From contig ML677334.1 of the NCBI GenBank assembly GCA_007922305.1, positions 58,529,453 through 58,593,452 of the forward strand: a DNA stretch of 64,000 nt, read 5' to 3'. The notes under the pieces are model-generated. The model searched no databases. It was not told the DNA's origin and worked only from the letters and a program-made list of their open reading frames with translations. Below are positions 57,206 through 64,000 of this stretch, piece after piece. A program made the position numbers and the translations under genes. The stretch's first letter is position 1. Each line of letters starts with the position of its first letter. Origin of the DNA: Dermatemys mawii. Taxonomy: Eukaryota > Chordata > Testudines > Dermatemydidae.

Positions 57206-60200
57206 TGGGGGTTTTTTTTCAATAAGTTGAGCAAGCCAAGAAGAATGATATTGTTCAGGCTGATGCGGGCTTTAGGCTGAGCCATTTCCCTAGTGTGTCA
57301 TACTTTACATACTTTACAGGAATAATTTTTCTAAGGGTTAGAACACAGTGACGATTAGAAAACAGGTTCAAACCTCACACTGATTACCAGTGTAGCCAGC
57401 AAGACCCCTTCCATTAAAATATACAAATTTCCACATGCATTTTCTCTGGTTATCTTAACTTTGCCTTGAGCTTTTTTAAAAAAACAAGAAGGCTTGGGCC
57501 TTTGCATTTATCAAAACCACATGCATGTTCTTTATTCTGTTTGCAATTCTTTCCAATTTTTTTGTCAACTGTACACCAATAAATGAAGAGATTAGGGCAC
57601 TCAAAGCTTTGAAAGGATGCGATTCTCCAAAGTCATATGGGTAACAGTTGTCCTAACAGCCATTTCTCCCTTCTCTACTACTTGTATTATTTTTGTTCAT
57701 ATAGTGACAAATCCAATATTAAACATTTGCTAGAGTTTTCATATCGATATTACGTTATATTGCCATTACTGAACAGTTTGGGGCTTTGTGGCTAGCTACC
57801 ATGACAATAGATGCACAGCCTGGAACCAGTTTTAGTTAATTAAAGTCAATCAATCCAAACTTTGCTAACTTACTCATGTGAAACAATAGTATAATGAACC
57901 AAAGTCTGCAAGATGATTGGGAAACACAAATTATTGCACCCTGATAAATTAAATGTGACTATTACAAAACTTCCATTCTAAATGAATACTCTGAGAGGGA
58001 ATATATGGGTGAATAAGCATAATTTAGACTAGAGAACAAAATTAAAGAATCTGTTACAACTCACGTTAGTATTTTAATTTTTTTTTAAAGAAATAACCCC
58101 CTCCCCCAAACTATCACATTTATGTGACAAAAGGGACATAACATTTATAACTCATTTAAAAAAAGAAATCTCAAAACAAATTTGGGTTTTTTTTCAGTTG
58201 ACCCATTCTGTTATGTGAGCTAAATTTTCCAAGCCTCACAGCTTTTTTACACATGTTAGGAAGTGGGCTGTTCCCAAAAGACATGGAGTGTCTCATGTTG
58301 ATGTCTTTCATAATCACTCAGTTTCCAAAGCTGTATTCTGATTGACCTTTTTGGTGAGGTTAGAGGCCTGTGTCAACTCCCTACAGGACACAATCGTCAC
58401 ATACCATTTCCTTTCCAGAAAAAGAGAATCTTTCTCCTAATTTTATTAGGAAAGTGTCCACCAGTGTTTTAAAGCAAGGAATGGGTAGGTGAGAGGAACT
58501 CACCCAGAGCAGCACTTTTCTTTTCCCTGCGATTTTCTATTAGCTACCTATTTTTCGTACTGAAAAGATACAGTGCATAAAATCACTGCAAAACTGGTTC
58601 TTAAGTTTTTGTTTTAAAAATTCCATGTAGATTGCAATGGACAATAACTATGGCAAAGAAATTAATTGCCCGCACCAACTTTACAGTCTGAAAACACAAT
58701 ACAATATAGCTATTACAAAAACAGAATATTGACTGATTCTCAAATAGTAAATACTTCATGGAATATGTGAGGTCTAATTTTTTTTTTAAGAAGATGAAAG
58801 AGAAAGAGATTATTTTATGTTAATACTACACTAAAAGGTGATTTGCAAAACTGGGTGGGTGAATTATTGTCGTCATCTATCTATTGTGACCTATTTTCAG
58901 GCCCAACTACAATTTTCTAACAGTGAACAGCTAAAGTACTTATCTGCACAGACTGAGTCATATGAGGTTTCTTTTGTTTTTGTTCTGTTTTAAATACAAT
59001 TTCAAGTGACTTTTAAGGATTGTGGAAAGTGCTGCAAAGTCAGCCCTAGAGAATGATGTCCCTTCCTAGCTATTAGTTGCAGTAATCAGTCCTGAATGTC
59101 ACAAATGCTTGGATCACCAGGATTGCATGTGTGGTATAGGATAGGGTAAAATTTTTTGGCCAAACACTGATAGAAGTGCGCATGTTTTGCCACTATGGCT
59201 ATTTGTGCACTAGTGAAGAATTTTAGAGACAAATTCTTCAGAGCACTTCCCTCTCTGCCTGCCTAGTTTTGCATCCATTCTGCTTTAGCCCTCTCATCTT
59301 CATTCAGATGCTGATTTCTGCAAAGTGTTGAGATAGGAAAGATAGGGTTGTTTACATTTCATGTAAAAGGAGCTATAAAAATTGGATGTCTCCATGCTGC
59401 TAGCACCACAGCTGTTGTTGACCCACCTAATTTCCCAGTGGCTTCATGTAGATACTGAATAAAGAGAGTGAGAGGATTGAACCTTACAGGACTTTGTAGG
59501 TAAAGGCTTGGGAGCCCTCCAGGTTTTGGCTAAAATGAGGTTCCTGCACCACTTTAACGGGGTTTCATGAGGGCATTAAGGGTCCATCCTAGGAGCTCTT
59601 GGGGAAGCCTTGGGCTTATGTTGCTACATTCAGACATCAGTTGTATGAATGGAACACAGTAGAAAAGGTTCGTAACATAATCAACTATGTGTGAGAATGA
59701 AATACTGTATGCCTCTATAGGCCAAATAGGAATCTTAAAACTAAATGCATCACCTATTAATTATACCTTTAAAAACTGGTAGGCATTTTAAAAGAAACTC
59801 TGACGATTATTTTTTTAACTGAAAAGGCAATATAATTCAATGGAAGGTTCAACAAAACAGATGAATGAAAAAGAAAGTTATCCAAAAGGTCATTAAAACA
59901 TGGAAAATATTTACCAATTTAATTAAGGTTTCCAAAATTAATAGATCAAGTTTCTTATAGAATGACATTAATAATATTTAATTAGTCCTTCTTTCCTTCC
60001 TATTGTCTTATTCCTTCCCCTGTTCAATTTCAACCACAATGAAATATACAAATATGAAACGTGAAACTAAGGAAGTATTAATTTGTTATATTTTATAAAT
60101 GTAAGTGCATGACGCATATAAAATTATTTCCAAGTCTGTTCTAACATCACTGTGTGTATTACTGTATTTTAGTATATTAGAAAAACTCCACAGTGACATG

Positions 60201-60791
60201 GCATATTATATAAAGCAATTTTCTATTGGTATAGGCAATAATGGGGAAATATCTTTTCAATAAAAAGTGGGATTCAATATCTCTTACCATAACAAATCCA
60301 ATACAGAATCATCCTATAAAAATTTAAATTAGGGAACAGAAGGGTTGGGTCACTCATGGAACCTGATTCCAGGATGAACACCAGCAGGCCAAGCCTGGAT
60401 TTAGTATGCAACACTGAGTCTAGACAATATTGTTTTGTAAATTTAGGTAGAGAACAGTTGTTGCTTTGAAAATTCCTTGGATGAGAACTAATCTGAATCC
60501 AGTTACCTTCAACAATATGTCACTGAATGAGCCTTAACATGACCTTGCAAACTGAATTCTTCTAAGGAATAATGAGACATGAAGTCAGTCATTTTGATAT
60601 ACCTTCTGTAGACAATTTGTCCTAGAGTTACACTCGGCTAACATTGCAGCCCCAAATGTAAACTAAACTAACCCCCCCGCCCAAATTAAAAGATAGCACA
60701 AAATATAGTAGGTCAAATTAATCTGGCATCTGCACAGATATTCACATTTGCTGCAGGCTACATTGGAACCATGGTTTCCCAGCAGCCATCC
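57206..60791. other. AT-rich ORF desert with no recognised repeats
   Basis: About 3.6 kb with no open frame of 60 codons and no transposable element I recognise. This differs from the rest of the window. It may be an old, undisturbed or constrained non-coding region, or only AT-rich decayed sequence. Confidence 0.45.
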
Positions 60792-60916
60792 TAGGGTGAC
60801 TAGATGTTCCGATTTTATAGAGACAGTCCCGATTTGGGGGGGTCTGTTTCTTATATAAGCTCCTATTCCCCTTCTCTCCCATCCTGATTTTTCACACTTG
60901 CTGTCTGGTCATTTTA
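60792..60916. mobile_element. MITE with TAGGGTGAC termini
   Basis: TAGGGTGACTAGATGTTCCG at the left and TCTGGTCATTTTA at the right are imperfect inverted repeats. The internal halves TTCCGATTTTATAG/CAGTCCCGATTT and CCTGATTTTTCACACTTGC fit a common sauropsid MITE. TA at each end would fit a Tc1/mariner-type target, which is inference. Confidence 0.65.
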
Positions 60917-60997
60917 TACCATCCCCAATGGCAGAGCATCACACTGTTATGTAAATAATACTTCCATATCATAAATGGCAGTTGACTAATTTATCTA

Positions 60998-61520
60998 TGA
61001 GATAAAGTGAGTGAGGAAATATCTTTTAATGGACCAACTTCTGCTGGTGGAAGAGACAAGCTTTTGAGCTGAACAGAGCTCTTCTTCAGGTCTGGAATAA
61101 GTAATCAGAGTGTCACAGCTAAGTACAAAGTGGGACAGATTGCTAAGCATAAGGTGTTAACACATGTTGCAGGAGACCAGTTAAAGTGAAATGGGCAACC
61201 TCTGCCATCACAGGCCAAAGGAGGGTTAGTAGGTTACCGATTGTGGAATGAGCCATTAAACAAGTATCACTGCCATGAATGTTGGTATCTAGCAGCACAA
61301 TAAATTTAAATTCCCAGGCTTAGCTTTTGACATTGTGTGCAGATTTCCTGTGAGCACAAGCACGGGGAGATCTGATGTGGAATGATCCTCTGTGAAAAGG
61401 TTTCACCAGTGAGTGATAGCATGTTTTTCTGATATCATTTTTTTTTTGTCAGAGTTCCTTTGAGAGTGTGGGGATTGCCCAGCTTCACCCACATAATTGG
61501 TGGGGCATTTGAACCTACTG
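60998..61520 (-). mobile_element. Penelope-like element 3' region
   Basis: On the plus strand GAGTGAGGAAATATCTTTTA, TGGACCAACTTCTGCTGGTG, CAAGCTTTTGAGCTGAACAG and AGCTCTTCTTCAGGTCTGG are the reverse complement of the 3' UTR of a vertebrate Penelope-like element. Further right, CTTCACCCACATAATTGGTG and GGGGCATTT correspond to the GIY-YIG motif region (the NY-VGE part), degraded. The 5' two-thirds, with the reverse transcriptase, are missing, so this is a 5'-truncated, inactive copy. A sense-strand fragment of the same family lies at 26,715. Confidence 0.72.
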
Positions 61521-61729
61521 TAGCCTCAAAAGTTCACTTCGGATCTGGTCTAGTTTCATTTAAATTAATGAGAATTGGGTCAGGCTTTTATGGTACCCAT
61601 GTCGTTTGCAATGATGGGAACATTGAGACTTCAAATTCAAGACAGGAAAATGGCATCTGTAACTATGACAGTTCCCTCCATCATTTATTATTGAAATTGC
61701 CCGGGGTGTACATAGAAGCATTAAGGCTG
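61521..61729. other. Unannotated stretch
   Basis: Nothing recognisable; the 93-codon plus-strand frame at 61,460-61,741 is antisense to the Penelope relic. Confidence 0.4.
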
Positions 61730-61795
61730 GGATTTTCATAAAAGCCTAAGGAACTTAGGCACCCTTTGTGCATTTGAAAATCTCCCCACAGAAAT
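61730..61795. mobile_element. Small palindromic MITE (GGGATTTTCA...)
   Basis: GGCTGGGATTTTCATAAAAG and GTGCATTTGAAAATCTCCCC are imperfect inverted ends; AGCCTAAGGAACTTAGGC in the middle is itself palindromic. Known sauropsid repeat type. Confidence 0.6.
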
Positions 61796-63240
61796 TTCTT
61801 GTGTATCCATTTTGTTTAGTGTTTAATAAACTAAATACAGACTGGGTATTTTACTTTAGAGCAGACACTATTAACTTTGTACTGAAAAAGTGACCTTCAA
61901 GAGGCAGTAATGCTCTTCAGTTGTGAACCTGAGATTCACTACTGGTCATTTCTTTAGCCCCTGCCAATAGTTTGCCATCATAAACCTCAAGTCCAGTCAG
62001 TAAGTACTGTGTGTTATATAGAGAATAAACATGTAACTGTGACTTATGGAGCCGTAATTCTATTGATGGCTTCTGGTAACATCATAAACCCCAAGTTTGG
62101 AATCTTGGATCTATGGCTTACATAAGTTACTGCTCCACACACCCATAATGCTTCCTTCATCCCTCCTTTCTTCTTGTCTACTGCCAGAGAACCGCTTAAA
62201 CCGACAGCCTCATTCTCACCACAAGGGCAATTTTCCTTTAACATTCAGTTTATGATCACTGTTATAGTGGTAGTGCTGAGTTGCTTAATCTCATATTTCA
62301 CAGGGGTTATGTCACAACCAGGAGCCAGAAGATTTTTGTACATGAGTATACACATGTACTCATGAGTATAATACAAGCAGAAAAGGGTTGTTTGCCTTTC
62401 ACAATTTACATGGCTACAGAAATTCCTAGGAATTTGGCCCAGATATGGGTCTCACAGAAATCTTTTCCCCTGTTCTGCGTGGTAATGGAAGACAGACAAA
62501 ACAGATAAAACTTACTGATCAGCACTGTGCCTGGACTCCTGCAGAACAAACAGAACACTGATCATAGAATCATTCCTGCACTCTGTCACAAGAAAGTTGT
62601 GAAAGCCTTTGCCAGCAACGGTAGAGCATGAAGGAAAAGAGGTGGAGCCAAAGTAGACACAAAAGATCATCCTGTCCCCCGACACTAATTTCCAGCTTCT
62701 GAACTATCTGCAGTGACTGAAGTCCCAACTTCTCAGCTGGTAACTCCCACAATGACGGAACCTTAACACCCCACACAAACAGTAGCTTTTATTGAATGAA
62801 ATGTATCACTATCTAGTGTTACTAATTTTTATACTTAATCGAATAAGCATTTTCTTCTGCACACATTTCATATCTGAGGAATTTCTGTTTGTCATAAAGT
62901 CTCAAAAATCAAGAAGCCTTGCTGCTGAATTTAGGTTCAATGTGTGTCAGAATATGAAAGGTCCTTAATATAATATACACAGTACAGAAAAAAATACTTT
63001 GTAGGTGTCACCAACTAGTACAGGAGGCACAAATATTCTAACATTTAGAATTTTAAAATTCTGACTTGAATAGTTTTTAAATAATGAGAGCAAAATTTCT
63101 TTAAAAAATATATCAGTAAAGGACAAATGTTGCTGGCAGCTGAAGTTCAGAACAATTTATTAGTAGTTACGATTCATTAGTGAATTGTTACTGAAATGGA
63201 ACCAAAAACATTACCATACTGGCTAAAAGTGCATTTAATT
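61796..63240. other. Unannotated interval
   Basis: No gene. Minor feature: CATGAGTATA occurs twice at about 62,341-62,371. Confidence 0.4.
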
Positions 63241-63306
63241 CAATGACTGTTGACGTCAATGGAGGTCTTTTGCCTAACTTCAATTGATATTGGATCTGGC
63301 CCTTAA
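63241..63306. mobile_element. TTAA-flanked palindromic MITE fragment, right end
   Basis: TTGACGTCAATGGAGGTCTT, then GGATCTGGCCC directly before TTAA (63,303-63,306). The layout matches the right half of the element at 52,485-52,616. Confidence 0.45.
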
Positions 63307-63443
63307 TTATTTATTAAATTCTTCGTGCTAAGTGCCCTCGTTTCTCAGGTGGACAGACCCAGTTTTTGGTCCAGTGTCTCCTGACATGTCCTGCTGGCCA
63401 ATCTATAAGCCCACAAGAACAAATGGCACAGAGGGATCGCCTG
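63307..63443. other. Short unannotated stretch
   Basis: Nothing recognisable. Confidence 0.4.
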
Positions 63444-63567
63444 AGTCATTGAGTCCATTCCCCTGCTATTGCAAGCATATAATCCCATTAATAATAAAAC
63501 CATTGAAACGTAGAGCCCCATTATTCCTATTGGTCAACTGTTCCAGAACCTCACTTAACAGTTAGAA
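63444..63567 (-). mobile_element. CR1 LINE fragment
   Basis: GTCATTGAGTCCATTCCCCT and GGTCAACTGTTCCAGAACCT, then ACTTAACAGTTAGAA, are the reverse complement of CR1 3' sequence (GGAACAAGTTGACC-type and TAACTGTTAAG). It is cut at 63,567 by the following hAT-like element. Confidence 0.6.
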
Positions 63568-64000
63568 CAGACATGGGCAAACTATGGCCCACGGGCCACA
63601 TGTGGCCCGCCGGCCATTTTAATCTGGCCCACGTGCTTTGGCCAGGGACCCCGATGGCCGGCCCAGAGCCCAGCGCAGCAAGCCACGCGGCCCCGCGTTC
63701 CGGGCCCGGGGTGCGGGACTGAGCGCGGCAAGCTGTGCGGCCACATGCTCCTGGCAGGGGTCCGGGCCGAGCGGGGCAAGCTGAATTGCCCCCCGCTCCC
63801 GGCTGGGGGCTGCACCGAGCGTGGCAAGCCACGTGGCCCTGTGCTTCCGGCCGGGGGGCCGGGCCGAGGGTGGAAAGCCCCCCGGCCCCGCGCTCCTGGC
63901 CCTGAGGGCCAAATGAGGGCGGAAAGCCGTGCGGCCCCATGCCCTGAGCCGGGGGCTGGCCCAACCGCGGCAAGCCTCGGGCTCCCGCACTCCCAGCCCG
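63568..64000 (+). mobile_element. hAT-like non-autonomous element, runs off window
   Basis: Starts CAGACATGGGCAAACTATGG and CCCACGGGCCACATGTGGCC, then CCGGCCATTTTAATCTGGCC, the left end of a widespread vertebrate hAT-type non-autonomous element (CAGGGGTGGGCAAACTACGGCC). It carries a CpG-rich minisatellite and continues beyond 64,000, so the right end and target duplication cannot be checked. Confidence 0.72.
63671..64000 (+). repeat. 48-bp CpG-rich minisatellite
   Basis: At least seven units begin with GAGCG.GGCAAGC or variants, at 63,671, 63,721, 63,769, 63,817, 63,866, 63,915 and 63,963 (period 48-50). Each holds a GCGGCCCCGCGCTCC-like block and a GGCCGGGGGC-like block. The long minus-strand frames here (63,551-63,990) are by-products of this GC-rich repeat. 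Confidence 0.92.

Noticed and set aside
63551..63990. Three overlapping Pro/Arg/Gly-rich minus-strand frames
   Set aside because: They arise from the 48-bp GC-rich minisatellite, where stop codons are rare in every frame.

Overview
This window is vertebrate, non-coding, repeat-rich DNA with a sauropsid character; a turtle is the best guess. The support is the mixture of CR1 LINE 3' ends from several subfamilies (termini like TTCTATGATTC), a MIR-like tRNA SINE, L2 remnants, a DIRS-like retrotransposon relic, Penelope-like fragments carrying a GIY-YIG-type segment, and many short palindromic MITE-like repeats built around TGACTTCAATGGGA. The assignment rests on recalled repeat families, not on a search, and the species cannot be named. 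I found no intact host protein-coding gene, no tRNA or rRNA gene and no CRISPR array. Nearly every open frame is short and random, lies inside a transposable element, or is a shadow of a GC-rich minisatellite. The sequence is probably intergenic or part of a very large intron. LAYOUT: 0-14 kb is mostly unrecognised AT-rich DNA with a MIR-like SINE (0.5 kb), a MITE (6.1 kb), a minus-strand CR1 end (8.1 kb) and MITE-like fragments. At 14.7-19.5 kb lie three pieces of one local duplication, with the A-B joint at 14.85 kb matching separate B (17.45 kb) and A (19.42 kb) copies, plus a compound CA minisatellite that contains an assembly gap. A 665-bp solo-LTR-like element at 21.4 kb has a relative in opposite orientation at 36.4 kb; each is flanked by its own 4-bp direct repeat. 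The centre of the window is a complete 2,529-bp cut-and-paste DNA transposon of CMC (CACTA/Mirage/Chapaev) type at 28,898-31,426. It is inserted in a CR1 copy with a TAA target duplication, has 12-bp terminal inverted repeats and three 10-bp subterminal motifs, and carries a transposase gene broken by one frameshift and one nonsense codon. From 32 to 50 kb there are CR1 ends, L2 remnants, simple repeats and long stretches with nothing recognisable. At 49-56 kb there are L2, MIR and MITE nests, a minus-strand DIRS relic, and a perfect 26-bp inverted repeat with a 3-base loop. From 57 to 60.8 kb is an AT-rich, nearly repeat-free ORF desert. The end holds a Penelope 3' region, MITEs and a hAT-like element with a 48-bp CpG-rich minisatellite that runs off the window. 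The elements do not form a pathway. The layering (MIR and L2 split by MITEs; CR1 split by the CMC element) gives a relative insertion history.
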